A stretch of 64,000 bases of DNA from Pempheris klunzingeri (GCF_042242105.1 NC_092020.1:21513288-21577287); one strand, 5' to 3'. Counted from the first letter of the stretch, positions 20,401-34,005 are shown. A program made the numbers and translations. Notes: generated by a model from the sequence alone, not told the origin.

Positions 20401-23400
20401 TGTCCAGAGCATAAACACTGATGAATTTCAGGTTAGGAATCTGAAATATGTGGCTGTGTTGATGATCTCATGCTTGTTTGCGTGGGTGCTTTGCTGCTCT
20501 TGGCTTATTATTAACAACACATAAAGCACAGTTAATCAAGGTCTTACACTGGATTGATGAGGCAAAAGTCATTTATTAGTTCTTACATCAGCACCTGATA
20601 CCCTACAGAGATCCTAGACGTTCAACCAGCACTACAATTATTTACACCTATATGTGAGCTTAACATGGAACCACACTACTGTCATTTTAGAGGTGATGGA
20701 CACAAGTGCTCTGCCTGAAACTGATTTACAGTGAAGTGCAGTTAGGCAAAGGGAATATGAGCACCAGAGGGCTTTTAAATTGTCCAACCTGAGCCTGTCA
20801 AAAGTGGATATTTTGAGGTTTAAGTGGCCTCCACTGACTGTTAAACAGAGAAAATGAAAAGATAGTGACCTTGTTGCGGAGCTGACTCCAGATTCATTCT
20901 GCAGGCTGCTGCCTTCACGGTAGGATGTGGGAATGGTTACTGCAGAGTTAAACAAAACAGTAAGGCACATTTACTGTCCAGGATGAAGCAGAGCCTGAAC
21001 GCTCATTCGAGGTCTTGAAAACAGAAAGAAGAAATCTTACGTCAGGGTCCTCTTATTAGCTTTTTCTGGAGCTTTCAACAGCATCTAGTGGTCCTCTTTG
21101 GCAGATTATAACAGGTGATTGTGTGTAATGAATTAAGGCAAGCCTATGATAGTGAGATTCAGCATATACAGGTGATTTCCTTTGATTACCAGCATGTCAG
21201 TAGAAGTTAACACTACGAGGAGCAGTGGCAGTCATAGAAGTAGCACGTTGGTCATCGAGAGTTCTTCATTCTAAGAAATTGGACTCAACAAGCTCATAGA
21301 TGTCAACATCTGTCCGGAGGAAGACTTCATGAGCATGATGTTTAAATCCTACCAGCTGCACTTGACCTTTGACCTCAAAGCACAGGGTCAAAACCTACAG
21401 CTTCAAGTCGTCCCAAGAACGTACAGATCCAATGAGTATGTTTAAATGCACACTAGTACTCCACTGTTACTCTGATTCTGACTATATTCTGGATTTGATA
21501 TAGGTCATGTACACATATATAACATATTCCATCTGGATATTAAGAATTAGTAAGACATGAAGCTGATATTTGTCAGGTTTTAGGGGCATTCTTTGGACAT
21601 TTATACTGCACATATGTGTCTCAGAAGGGTTTTTACATGTCAGCTCTGTGGGCTGTTACCAAACCAACAAGCCAGTAGTTTGCCAGGCAGAGGTAGAGAT
21701 GCATGCCCAAAACAAAAACCCACTTGTCTGGTCGGGAGGAGATGCATACCTGTTTTTAACCATTTCAAAAGACTTGGATATATCAGGATGTTTTCATTTT
21801 CATTAGCCATGTAAGCAGCTTAGTCAGAATGTTTTCTTCTCAGAAAGAGAGCAAATTATTAATTGTCAACATGAAAAGCTGGTGAGGACTGCGGGGTCGG
21901 TATCACTGTGACCTCATAATATACAGCAGATAGAACCGTAAACCTATAATAACTACGAGGGGAAACCTACTTGAAATATGAATTAAGTCAAGACATTAAA
22001 CTTTGTTGTGGCTCAGAAGCAAACTGTGACCTCAAATGATTAATCGTTTTTTTTACTACAAATCCCACAGTTCCCTTTTGATGATTGCTTCTGGGCTCTT
22101 TGTGTCATAACTCCTATTCCCAATTTTCTTCCCTCCTGCTCCTTGTGAGCATTTTGTTTCCTAGACTGAAGGCTACATAATGATAGCCTCCCTTAGCGGC
22201 AACTAGGCCTCCTCCTGTGAAGCACCATATGGCACAGCCATCGGGGATGACATCAGTTTCCACATGGAAGTCCAAGTCAGGCCTTTAAGGCGACCCATCC
22301 CTCTTTACACATCTGTGACATTCATTTTAGGAGGCCCATCCCGGTCGGTCAGACAGAGCGGCCGGAAAAGAAAGTGGCCCGTTTTCCCTCTTCCTCCTCC
22401 TCCTCCTCCTCCTGAGCTGTCAGCAGTGGCACATAGCCGCCTCTCTTAGTCACTACCTGCTCAAACAGGACTGAAAAATGTAAATGGTGAAGTGGGACGT
22501 CCACATCATTCACAAGCACAGCTGAGTCACTTGGACGCTGTTTAGACTGGAGAAAGTAAAGAATTTTGCCTTCATCCAAAATCTATTTTATTTCAGCCCA
22601 CTATTTTCAGACATGCTCTGTTCTCCTTCATTCATTGCTGTTCCAAAACGTTTTTTACGAAGTGACAAGTTTGTCACTTCTCATGTAACAACTTGTGGGT
22701 GAAAGGTGTCACTATGGACAAACCCACAGAGAACCATCACCCAGACCTGCACTTGTCATCAGCTCTTCATCGCACTTTAGTCGCTTTTAGCTCGTTGCGT
22801 TGTTGTTTGTCGGTCCACAACTTTACTGTTTGGGTTCATTCTCACCACTCTCATCATCGCCACAAAACGGCAGCGAATATTGGACCGAATGCTAATATTG
22901 AGTTGCATCTGCTGCTAAAAGTCTGACATATTAATTTAAAGGTGACATCATGTCAGTATTGTGTTTACACCTTGTCAAGTGGCCACAAAATCAGTTATTA
23001 TGGGTTTAAGTACTTGTCAATCACCCAACAGCATCCGATATCCCAGTTTGGACTGTGGAATTTGTACGTTTTTGAATCTGGCAACTCTGCAATCAAGCCC
23101 ACTTTATGCAACAGAGGTGTGAAAGTAGGGCAGGGTTGGAACTTCTCTCTCTAAAAGTCTCTTAAGTAATTTTCACACAGCTACTTCCATCACTATACAA
23201 CTAAGTGCAACGCCATGACTGTCTTTTGTCTGAAAGTCTGCCAATATCCCAGTTTGAACAAAACCTCTGCCAACCCATCCCTTCCTATTGACAGGAGACT
23301 TTTTGCCCCACCTTCACGTGTGGCCATTTAAAACAGGTATAAAGTGTTTAGCCTGTGGATGTGGTCTGTCACATCATACGACATACTTAGTGTGAAGTGA

Positions 23401-26400
23401 GGCCTTACAGTAAGCATGCTCAGGGGCCTCTAAAATTAAAACCTTATCACACTTTGATTTTTGGTATAGCCATTTAACAGTTCGAGAAGTGGAATGAACT
23501 TTAATTCCCAGATCTTCTACATTGTGAGCAACAAGCCCAGCAATGTTACTGAGGCCTTGATTGATCTTTAACAGCAGAGACGCAGACAAGGCGGCCGTTG
23601 TGTCGTCTGAGGCCTGACGGAGGAACAGCTTCGGGCTTTTTCCTCCACATGGTGCAGGTTTTATGTTGTGTCCAACCTAATAATTCACTCATTTAAAAAT
23701 TAGCTAGACTGCCAACAGGTCTCCCTTTTTAAATTGTTCTCACAGTAACTACTTCAGTGCACAATGTAGACCAGGACAGGCTGGACGTGCTTGCAAAATA
23801 TTTGAAATGAATGATTTATGAGTTTGTTTTGTCCAGGTGCGGTTGTTGATGAATCCAATGGAAAAGTTCTCGTTGTCCAAGACAGAAACAAGGTAAATGT
23901 GTCGCTTCATTGCATGAACATACTTTACAGTCATTAATAGAAAAATATGTAATACTGTTGTATAGGTTGAACTCCTAAAGGGACATGGGAAAGAAAAAAC
24001 AGACGGGTGAATAAAAGAAACACTTTTGCCTTCTCTCACAAAACGTTTGCGTTCTCTTGCAATTTTTTTCATTTAGGTCAATGTAATGATAAATGATAAT
24101 GATGATGAATGATAAATCAAATCTATGAACGTCTTCCACGAGTGTTTGCACTCCATTGTTGCGGTTGTCTCCATGGTGCTAAGCTGACCTGAAAGAGCAC
24201 TGACTTGCATGAAAGAGTTTCTCAGGAGAATACACAGAATTTTTTTGTCTTTTCTTTTTCACCCCTCTATTTTTTTATTCCCCTGTGCCCCCTTAGGGGC
24301 TCCATATAATTAAACAAAATAAAAATTCAAATGTCTTCTTTATTTTCAGTAAACGTATGCATGTATTGGTTGTAATAATTTTCCCTTCAGAGAAAAGTAC
24401 GAAATTTAGAAAAAGAATCAATGAAAATTAATTCATTGTTATTTCTAATTAGGATTTCCACACAACAAAGTGAGATAAAAATCACAGATTAGTGATCATA
24501 TGTACTCTATGAGGTACAGTTAGTAAGTTGGCAGAATGACACATCTAAAAAGAGTAATTCTGACATATTTTGGCAGGCTAGCAATGATTTTTGGCAGGCC
24601 GTTCACCAGCTCTTTCCAGGTTGAGACAAAACTAATAATACTGGATTGGACAGTGATTTTTCCATCCGCGGTGGAAAGAAATGAGCCAGTGAAGCAGCAG
24701 ATATCCTAGTGCTGCTAAGAATGTCTGTGATTAGTGTTAGTGTTTATTTAGTGAGTTGCACGTTGCCTCTGTTGATTCAAATGTGGGTGGAAATCCTCTC
24801 AGACCTTCAGCTCCTCTCACACTTAACATAGCTCCCACACAACATGAGTTGACCTCAAGCAAACACGGTGTTTACATGAGCTGAATGCACTCAAACAACT
24901 TTTGAGTGTGCGCCCCCGTCAGCTCTTACAGAGCCCCGCTGTAGTGCTCGAGTTGTTAAACGTTTCGCTTACAACAGGCCTCTTTGAAAAACCTTTTCTG
25001 CACGGACTTGTTTACATTCTCAGCTGGTCAAAATAATATTGCAGCCAATTTAAGAAAGCGATTGCACCACGACGTCGTCATTCGGAGACCAGTTGTGTCT
25101 TAAGATAGCAGCCATCTCGACTTGACACAAATAAGGACATAAGTGAAGAGCCTTTCACGCAAGCTGCATGTTTTATAACCTAAACAAAACTGATCTGGTA
25201 AAGGCAGCAGTCACTGTTCTTACAAGAAATGATTCATCATCGTATTTCGTAACATGACTGTTCACCACCAGCAGTAATAGTAAAGCATTCACACGCATCA
25301 GAAAAGTGCTGACGTTGTGCGTACCCACATAACACGATGTACACCGGTGTAGTTCTTAAAGACTAAAGATGAAAAGCTAAAACACACGGTTACAAAGGTA
25401 AAAGTCAGGGGACATCACAAAAAATATCGTGACATTTTCCCCTAGCAACAATGATAGTTTACTTGCACGGGCATTATATTGTACTGTACAAGAAAATCAT
25501 GTGCACGTCCCCGTATCTGTGTAACTGAAGATAAAAATAACAGAGCTGAAACAATAAGTCAGTCAGTGATTAATCAATAGACAAAAATAACAGACTAAAA
25601 TTCTCTTCTTAGAGCTTCTCAAATGTGAAGATTTGCTGCTTCATTGAACCTGTTTGAGTGTTGATGGAAGAAAACAATTAATCTGAAGATGTAATCTCAG
25701 CTCTGGAAAACTACGAGATCAGAGATTGTATTGTATTGGGGGTGATCGTAGTTTAGGAGTCCCGGTAGAAATGGTCCGAGATGGGGCACGTTAACTGTAA
25801 ATTGTCAAATATAGTTCACATTATAATTAACAGTTAAAGTGGGCCTTCTTCTTGTTCTTTGCGCACAACATGTAGCAGGAATCTTAAGAGCTTATAATGT
25901 ATCTTAATGGCTTTTGTGCAGAAGCAGAGGGAAACAGTTAGTGGCCTGAAAGTGTGGGGAGTGTTTTATCTCTTCCTCTCCTCCTCCTCCTCCTCCTCCT
26001 CCTCCTTCTCCCCATCGAGCTGTTTACTGGAAATGGGCTTTATAATAGTCTGGCCCTTGGCAGTGGAGTGTCTCTGGCAGACGGAGCCAGTTCAGAGCTC
26101 ATGAAGAGTTACGAACTTCCTGAAAAGAACCCAGGACATTATCGCTCTCACATCAGTGCAAAAGACAACTGACCATCGATCATCCAATCACATTTACACA
26201 TCATTTCCCGGTAGACTTGGTGTGAACAGTCTGCATATGTTTGACATCTGTCCAGCAGATTTAAAATCTCTATATTTTCACATTGTGCCCTGATAGCTCC
26301 TGTGGGGATGAGAGGTGTCGCTCTGAAAAACCACACTGATTGATTGGAGTTACACAAAACCACTTTATTTCATTTTACCAGCACATTTTAGAAACGGCTC

Positions 26401-27847
26401 CAAAAATATAGCATTTCGTTGACAATACATGAAAATAAATGCTGTAGTGCATTTGTGTTCCTCACAAAGAGAGGATTTGCAAAACAAGGAAAATCTAGGA
26501 TGAAATAGTATTTCTGGGGAAAAAAAAAAAAAAAAAAGCAAAATAAAAACTACAAAAATATATAAACAACACTGACATCATAATTTAACCAGCAGCTTAC
26601 TGTTATTAAATATCAAGGATAAGTGGTACAACAGTTTTGGAAGACACACAACACCACACATCAGATGTAGAAGTCTCCAGAGTGAGGCACGAAATATAAA
26701 ACATATAAAATGAAAGGACGCTCAGATGAAAGCATTAAATATCTGCCTGTATAATGATCAGATGCATAAGATGATCCTTTGCACATATAATCCACTGCTT
26801 TCGAAGAAAAAAGAAACAACTGTAATATAGTGCCACTGAGTTAAAGAACTTAAAAAAAAAAAACCAAGTGATTTAAAACTGGATGATATTTTATGATTAA
26901 AATGGACTAATTTTTCTTTTTTTTTTGAAGTATACATGTTGATATAACCCTAAGATACATTTACAGCAGTGCCATCTATCACTATCGATTCAAATGTTTG
27001 ACTTCGCTCTCATATTTCAGACAAAGAATGCGTGGAAGTTCCCCGGTGGCTTGTCTGATCCAGGAGAAAATATTGGTGAGTGTCACGCTCAGCAGAGCCA
27101 AAAGCTAATACAGTACATCTAGCTAAATCCTTCGATTTGAGTGTTATGCTTAAAGATGATACATATACATTCATTTGTATGTACAAAATAAGGCACACGA
27201 TATATATGGAAAGAATTCTACCTTTCTCCAAATTCACTTTCTTTAACATTTTAAAAGCAGCTTTAATATTATACACGTGATCCAACCCAAAAAGCAGCGT
27301 CAAATGTTACAAAAAAATATATCTATTCTCCCTTTTCCCCCCTGTAACTAAACATCAGTCTGCGTGGTGACTCTGACAAAGGAAAATAAATACATTCCAT
27401 TTTGCCACGATCTTTTGAACGCCTCCACATATATATGTTTTTATTTTTGATCAATCTTTCTCAGGTGCCACAGCCGTTCGTGAGGTCTTCGAGGAAACGG
27501 GCGTTCGCTCTGAGTTCAGATCTCTGCTCAGCATCCGACAGCAGCACAACCACCCCGGCGCCTTCGGCATGTCGGACATGTACATCATCTGCCGACTCAG
27601 CCCCCTCTCCTACGACATCAACTTCTGCACTCAGGAGTGTCTGCGCTGCGAGTGGCTGGACCTCAGCGAGCTGGCCGCGACCGGCGACACCACGCCCATC
27701 ACCTCTCGCATAGCCAGGCTCCTGCTTCACGGCCTGGAGCGGGGCTTCCGACACATCGACCTCACCGTGGAGGAGCTCCCTGCCGTTTACTCAGGGATGT
27801 TTTACCAGCTGTACCACAGGCAGCTTCCTCCGACACTACAATCCTAA
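17443..27847 (+). CDS. nudt6: NUDT6 Nudix hydrolase (FGF2 antisense gene)
   Basis: NUDT6 is a Nudix-family protein; its mammalian gene lies antisense to FGF2. Five coding exons: 17443-17680, 18912-19115, 23837-23892, 27021-27075 and 27465-27847, all with GT-AG introns and compatible phases, giving 311 residues (human 316). Residues 1-30 are hydrophobic and Arg-rich with no acids (RLLPLLRGR), consistent with a mitochondrial presequence. The family N-terminal domain follows ([31 protein letters not shown]). The Nudix box spans 176-198 and is intact: G176, E182, R190-E191, E194-E195, G197. It is split by intron 4 at G185. The C-terminus [18 protein letters not shown] matches the family. The 3' end faces fgf2; no AATAAA or ATTAAA is seen before 29683. 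Confidence 0.95.
18441..18512 (+). mobile_element. LINE 3'-end fragment (L2/CR1-like) in nudt6 intron 1
   Basis: A short unit ending GGGGACTAATAAAGGAATAT followed by degenerate ATCTT repeats (TATCTTATCTTATTGTATCT). This is the usual tail of fish non-LTR elements that end in short tandem repeats instead of poly(A). Only the 3' tail is recognisable. Confidence 0.5.
18546..18707. repeat. Degenerate dispersed AT-rich repeat
   Basis: The unit has GGCTGAAATGATTAG and TTGTTTCAGCCCT as short inverted ends around TGATTTTCTATTGAT. Related fragments occur at about 11785-11830, 19440-19660, 25545-25740 and 60855-61110, sharing motifs such as GACAGAAAAT, GGCAACAATT and GATTAATCAA. It fits a common fish repeat of the TTGATTAATC type, all copies here being old. 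Confidence 0.5.
19741..19762. repeat. Perfect 22-bp palindrome
   Basis: ATGCCTGATGC is followed immediately by its exact reverse complement, with no spacer. It lies in nudt6 intron 2. No other copy was noticed. Confidence 0.9.
22391..22413. repeat. (TCC)n microsatellite
   Basis: About eight TCC units in nudt6 intron 2; a pure purine/pyrimidine strand bias. Confidence 0.9.
23969..24303. mobile_element. Short inverted-repeat element with GGAGCCCC-type ends
   Basis: The left end GAACTCCTAAAGGGACATGG and the right end CCCCCTTAGGGGCTCC are imperfect reverse complements. The similarity continues inward through an A-rich block and GGGTGAATAAAAGAAA. About 335 bp with no coding potential, lying in nudt6 intron 3. 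The same end family bounds 47288-48593, so this looks like a non-autonomous DNA transposon family. No clear target duplication. Confidence 0.55.
25545..25740. repeat. Degenerate dispersed AT-rich repeat
   Basis: Contains GATTAATCAATAGACAAAA and CTTCTCAAATGTGAAGATTT, motifs of the same fish repeat family as at 18546-18707 and 60855-61110. Confidence 0.5.
25979..26006. repeat. (CTC)n microsatellite
   Basis: About nine CTC units in nudt6 intron 3; it causes the poly-Ser and poly-Leu open frames nearby. Confidence 0.9.
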
Positions 27848-29029
27848 CAAGCCATCATTAGCCTGATGGCGTTAGTGTATCACGGCTAGCTATGCTGACA
27901 CGTGGTTGTCAGTATTACTTATATTCTAAGTGTATTTATGACTGGAGTTGTGTTTGCTGTTGAAGAAATGCAGTGGAATAAGGTGTGAACTACGAGAACA
28001 TTCACCTTGTGGTTTCTAAAGAGTTTTGTGCGGTTTATTTAACACTTTTTGGCAGACATGGTGGAAGTTCACAGCTGTTGGGCAACCGTGGCTGCTTCAT
28101 TTTTAAAGGTGCTGTTCTAAATTTTGCTGTATTTTTAACTGGGAGCAGGTCATTTTCTGACTAGTATCTCAGCTTGTTAAGAAGCTAACCAGCCAGTGTC
28201 AGCTGACCACACGCTGACAGAAGCTAACCTCCAGAGGAGCCCATAGAAAAGTTCAAATCATCAATCAAGTTAAGCTCCAGTGCAATGCAACGCTTGGACT
28301 CAAATGTCAAATTGCACACTCACGAAAGGGGAGCGCACTTGTTCTGTATCATTTAAGCGTGCCAATATACTGAGCTGTGTTGGGAACAAGCTGTAAGTAA
28401 TGCTGGGGTTTTGATCTTACTGTGTTACGTGTGCTTCATTTAAATTTTTGTCAACACCACAAGATATAAAATTCAGTTCTCTTTTCTCTTCAAGTTACAA
28501 TGATGCAGACTTTGAGTGCATTGCATTACCATAGACCCTTTTATCTAGGAGACATGTTTTAATAGAACATTCTTCTATTGCAGCTAAGCTCAGACTGCAG
28601 AACGGACCACAGCCGGTAGCTGAACGGTCGGAAGCAGATTTGTCATCAAAAAGTTTGAATCCCCCAGCAAGAGAGGGACGATCTGTGTTAGAAAAATGAA
28701 GAAAATAACGCTGCGCTGCCGAACTTAAGTAAGCCGGCAGTTAAGTAAGACCCGGCTCCAGTTGCACTAATGTAGCAGTTGGTTGGTCCACAGTAAAATC
28801 CTGGTTTTACTGGGAAGCAGTCGGGTGTGAATGCGTACAACTGGTTTAAAGTGAAGCTGAATAAGAGCAGAGGGGTTGAGGATAAAGAATAACTCTCAGG
28901 ATATAACAGTCAGAAAGCATCACAGCTATTTTGGGCAATGTTGTTGGAACACTAAGTCTTCATTGCCCTTCACATCATCTTCTTAGTTGCTGCCATTAAG
29001 ACGTTAATATTTCTCAACCGGAACCTAGT
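27848..29029. other. nudt6-fgf2 convergent interval (3'UTRs)
   Basis: This holds the 3'UTRs of two genes pointing at each other; the stop codons are 1.2 kb apart. No further open frame or repeat of note is visible. The first canonical minus-strand poly(A) signal for fgf2 is at 28034-28039. On the plus strand no AATAAA or ATTAAA occurs until 29683, although variants such as TATAAA near 28467 exist. Confidence 0.6.
28034..28039 (-). terminator. Candidate fgf2 poly(A) signal
   Basis: TTTATT on the plus strand is AATAAA on the minus strand, about 1 kb downstream of the fgf2 stop and the first canonical signal met. Confidence 0.45.
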
Positions 29030-29216
29030 TTAGCACTTGGCAGACATTGGAAGAAAAAGAATGGCCTTTTGACCCGGTCCAGTCTTGCTTCCAGACTTGT
29101 ACTGGCCAGTCCGCTTCAGTGCCACGTACATGTTTGGGTACTTCCTGGAGCGGTAGGTGTTGTAGTTGTTGCTCTCGAGCCGCTCTAAGAAGTAGCATTC
29201 ATCTGTCGCTCGTCTC

Positions 29217-29275
<59 letters not shown>

Positions 29276-32200
29276 GAATAACAAATAAGGTTAATTTAAT
29301 GTTCAGGAACAGGAGGAGGTCCATGAGATTGGAACTGGAAAGTTGGCTGGCGGGAGGAAAATATCTGCTGCCTTATGCTCACAGCACAAAGAACCACTAG
29401 ACACTGTGCCATCCCAACACATTGTAATTTAAGCTTGCAAAGCTGGGATATGTAAGAAGACTGAGGTTGGGTCACTCAGTCTGTATGGTTCAGTATAGAT
29501 GTTTCAGTGTTTCTCTCCAAAATGCTAATAATCCTCCATGATTCTGTACATCATTTCTGCATTAAGTCGACCTGTGTGACATTTGGTTACTTGTGGTGAC
29601 ACTTCACCAAATGCATTATGCTGCTTGAATGATATTTGATTTAATTTATTTAATACATTGTTGGAAATGGACATTTTAGGGCATTAAATTGCTGCATAAA
29701 TCATCCAGACCTAAATGGCATCTTTATTTTGATGGATACTGTCAGTTTAGAATAATTTGTGTTCAGTGTTTCACACTAATGCACTCATGCTTGATGCTTG
29801 ATTATTACAGTTCTGCTTCTGTCAGAAAACATTTACACTAAAATCAAGTTGTCTCGCACAAATTTGGATTTGATAGGAATAAAAATGACAACGTTTAAAA
29901 AGGCTGAAGATGAAAATCAATATACAAAACTACAAACTGAATGATTTGGTTCTTGTACTGTCATATTATTGACCATATCTATTTTTAGTGCTCACACTGT
30001 GAGCACCTCTTTTAACACAGTCCTTAGTAGAAAACATTAATTGCTGAACGTCTGGCCAAAATCTTGCTGGGCGTTAACTCCCTGCACCCTGTCCAACAAG
30101 AGGCGTTTGTTTTAGTGTCTGCTTTTAGTCGACCGTGCCTGCACAGCCAGAAGACGAGGCAGCTTTCAACAGACCATAATACAGCAACACTAAAAATGTG
30201 CAACAAGGATAACAGCAGTGGAGGTGTCTTTTCGACTATATAAGACCTATACCATTGGCATCTGATGCTAGTACAAGCCTAAATATAGCCTGGATGTACA
30301 GTACATATACAGAGAGAGGTTCAACTAATTGTTGTATCCTGTATTTGTTTTTATTTCAAATCAGTTATGCATTATTTTAAATTAATGAAAAATATTATTC
30401 AGGAATGTCACTGTGTTAAAGGTTTAGGGTGGAATAACTACTGAAAATTGGCCCAATCTTGAATAGATCTTATCATTAGAACAAATATCTGTGTTGATTT
30501 ATAAATAAGTAGTCAGTATTTGTCAGTTATGTGAGCAAAAATATATCAGTCGAGACCTAAGACATAGCAGGTGACTTCTGCTTCTAGGTAAAACAGGTGC
30601 AAGACTAGACTAGAGACGTCAAATCTTAATCGTCACTTTAGTCAATATACTAACTGTCCTTTTTTCACCCAGCAAATGGTAATAAGACAAGAGTTAATAT
30701 CTTGTGTTTTGTTTTTCCAACTCACAAGTAAGAATAGTACAAAGAGTAAAGAGACACCTTGGGTGGCAGCTCTTGTAACTTCTCATTAAGAGGAAATGCC
30801 TCTTGCTAATTACACGGACTGTGGACAAGCCTTGACAACCACCAGACCACATCAGTCACCAACTCTTCACACTTCCACTGCGGCCGTTCGCAACAACACT
30901 GTGGCAACAGACCAGCTGCCAAATTGGTGCTGGTCTTCAGATGTTCTGCTGCAGGATAGAAAGAAACCGGGCTACATGGATCTAATGATGAACCTTTAGC
31001 TAAAGTTCATTAAGGAAGGTCTTTTCTCTGACCTCTATTCTATTGCTGATGGCTTTCTGTCTTTTCCTGCTTAAATCTTCGTTCATACATTTGAAGCCTC
31101 TCCATCATTTCTGTTTCCTCGCACTGTCAAAACTCTTCTAATTAATAAGCGTCACCATGTCTGGACAGTAAACTTCCTTCATGTGTCCTATGCACCACTC
31201 AATCGCTGGTCTCTCAGACCAACCTTGACTGTCACGTTGTAACAGGGTATCCTCAAAAATTCAAAATAAAAGCCTTCAAATACAAGAGTACCCATCACTG
31301 CTTGCTTTTCTTTACTAACACCGAGGACGAGACTCAAGGACGGAAAAAGAAAGACAAATGGTCGAACTGATTGGCATTGGTGGAGACGCCTCAGTTGGAT
31401 CCAAATTATGATCAAAACAAATGGACAAGCATGGATACCAAACTGTTTTTTGTATCTGAATCTCAAACATCTATAACAAAATCATTGTGACTTTGCCCAA
31501 TCCAGCTGTTCCTTACTAAGTGCTGACTATGACAAAGGAGTGTTAACCTAATTACTTCCCTTCGCTGAAGGAGGATTGCTCGTTGGGCAGCTGGTAAATA
31601 TTTGGTTTCCAAAAATATTGGAACCTAAATGCTGCTTGTGGCAGCACATTGGGATCAGTTTACTTTTTATCCAACCAGAAAAGACAAAGTGCCATTTGAT
31701 TATTTCACCTTGCCTTTACAGCCATCTGAAAACTCTTTAAAGAAACGATACAAATCTTGATAATGAAAACATGGTAATCCCACTCACTCACCGCTCCAAA
31801 CAGTCGTCCGTCTCTGTTCATGGCCAGATAGCGGTTCGCACAAACTCCTTTGATGACCACCTCCCCGACTGAGGTCGCCTGGAGTTGAAGCTTTACTGAG
31901 GAAAAAGATGGCAAAAACAGGAATCATTTCTAGTTTGCTTGTAGGATGTTTAATAAATAGGAAAAAATAAAGTGCTGTGTTTAATACATCCATTTTATGA
32001 AAAGTTAAAGCACCCATAATTCCTACTAAATTTCAGTGAAAAACTAATCAGTGTTTTATGTGATCTGACATTACTCCTGTGCAACAGGGGCAGCTGCTTT
32101 AAAAACACTAATCACATTAAAAATGCCATGTGAGTCATTTCAATATAAAATCTTTAAAGCTAAAAAGCTCCATACTGCCGTAGTTTTAAGGAAGGAAAAG

Positions 32201-34005
32201 CTTGATGTTTTTTATTGTGGTTTTCCGCAATGTTTTGTCTAACACTGGCCTACGCCGACATGTTCTTTGCTTTAAATGAATGAAAACCGTTCGTGCCACT
32301 GGTAACAATAAAGCTAACTCACATGAGCCACTAAACAGTGGCATTACACTGTGGAGCAGTGGATGACAGCCTCCTCACAGATGTATCTCCATTTGTTTTT
32401 GTAGACAATGCTACTAGCCAATAAGGCATATTTTGCATGAAGCCCAACCACCAAAAAGGAAGCAGGGGCCCCTTAAGGTAAATCAGGGGATCTGTCCAGA
32501 ATTAATCCACATTAAGACTTCGGATAGATCCACATCTGTCTACGGTTATGCTAGCTGCCTGGATGATTCATGTCATAGATCAAAGAAGCATTCTTCCCTG
32601 GAAATATGTATAATTACATTAGTTTGCTGTGGTGTATTCAGTGTTGTGACTACCTCAGCCAGAGTGTGGTCCTACAACCACGCAGGTCGCTGATGCAAGG
32701 GCAACAATTTGTGGCCATGTAAATGGGCATTATTGTCCTCAGTGAATTACATGTGAGAATCATGAGGCTCATTGGATGAAATGGGTAACCTTTTTCACTT
32801 ACAGTTCCCATTCTAACTGGCAGGTACGTTTGGTTATCCAAAACACTGGCAGGACTATTGCAGCCTTAACAAAAGAACCATTGATGAAGCACAGCTCAGG
32901 ACACATTAACCGTAAAGAAACCATTATGGTTACAAAGCTAAATGATTAATACCGGTTCCTGCTGTATGACTCACTCTGGATGTGCTCCTTTCTGAACTCA
33001 TGATACTGACCTTTTGATATCCAGAATAGCCGCATCACTCTCTCGGTTTATTTCACAAATAAGTTACCCCTTGAATTGGTTCCATATGAGGGATTTGTTT
33101 TGGCAATTCTGCTTGTAATGCCTCGGAAATACACTCCCCAACGTGTTTTCCTCATAAAAAAAAACCCTAATTTCATGTTCTCCCTCCCTCCCCTCCCGCT
33201 TACTAATGCAACTTAGGACACATACTTAAAAGTAATCAGCGATACAGAGGCACCCAGGGATATCACAGTTGTCCACGCCAAACAAGCACATTAACATTTC
33301 CACTTTAATAGTTGCCAACTTAAAGAAGAACATTAGAGGTAAGAATATATTTTATTATATTGTGTAGTAAAAGTATCATTTCGAGGTTTAATCCTGGCAT
33401 AAATTCATTGACCTCAAACACTGGCACCTCCTCAGGAATCCTCTTAGGAATTCACTTCTCCTGACTTTTAACTCCATGTTGTGCTGTCTTGTGTGACGTA
33501 AACCACACAGTGAGCGGTGTGAATGGCTGTGACTCAGCATTGTGATTTACATTTACTAAAAAACACAACGCATATTCCATCAAAGTCCCCACTGATCAAC
33601 AAACGAACGAAGGTGTACTTCTCTTGAACTGGAGTTATTATACTTTCCAGAAGTCGACCTTCACACATTTCAGTGTTTACAAGTGGAGAATAAGCCTCAG
33701 TAAGCTGGAAAATTCCTCCATGATGTTTTTTAGCTTCACTCTTACTTCCCTGTTGCATATTAAAAAGGACATAAAGAAGCTTTGTGTGCTGTGCAAATCA
33801 AGGAGAAGGGGACATGGAAGCACTTACTGTGGGGGTCGTTCTTCTCCCGGATTCCATCCACTCCCCCGTCAGACTTTATCCTCAAGAAGAAGCCCCCGTT
33901 TTTACAGTACAGCCTTTTGGGATCCTTGAAGCTCCCAGGAGGAAAGCCGCCGCTGCCGCCGTCTTCAGGTGTGGAGGGAAGTGTTGTGATTTCTCCCGTG
34001 GCCAT
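29030..34005 (-). CDS. fgf2: FGF2 basic fibroblast growth factor
   Basis: FGF2 is a heparin-binding mitogen that signals through FGFR tyrosine kinases. It has no signal peptide and leaves cells by unconventional secretion. Three coding exons: 33828-34005, 31792-31895 and 29030-29215, phases 1 and 0, giving 155 residues, the size of the human 18-kDa form. The product starts MATGEITTLPSTPEDGGSGG. The beta-trefoil core reads DPKRLYCKNGGFFLRI, VVIKGVCANRYLAMNRDG and ECYFLERLESNNYNTYRS. The C-terminal heparin site is KRTGQYKSGSKTGPGQK. The ATG context (GAGGAGATGG) is good. The frame stays open for 25 codons upstream, with a basic RRRRSSRR stretch, ending at a TAG. A (GA)n repeat abuts the exon 3 acceptor. 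The neighbour nudt6 is convergent. Confidence 0.97.
29219..29268. repeat. (GA)n microsatellite abutting fgf2 exon 3 acceptor
   Basis: About 25 GA units on the plus strand. Read on the fgf2 strand it is a (CT)n tract that runs to within a few bases of the AG at 29216-29217, so it forms the polypyrimidine tract of the exon 3 splice site. Confidence 0.92.
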
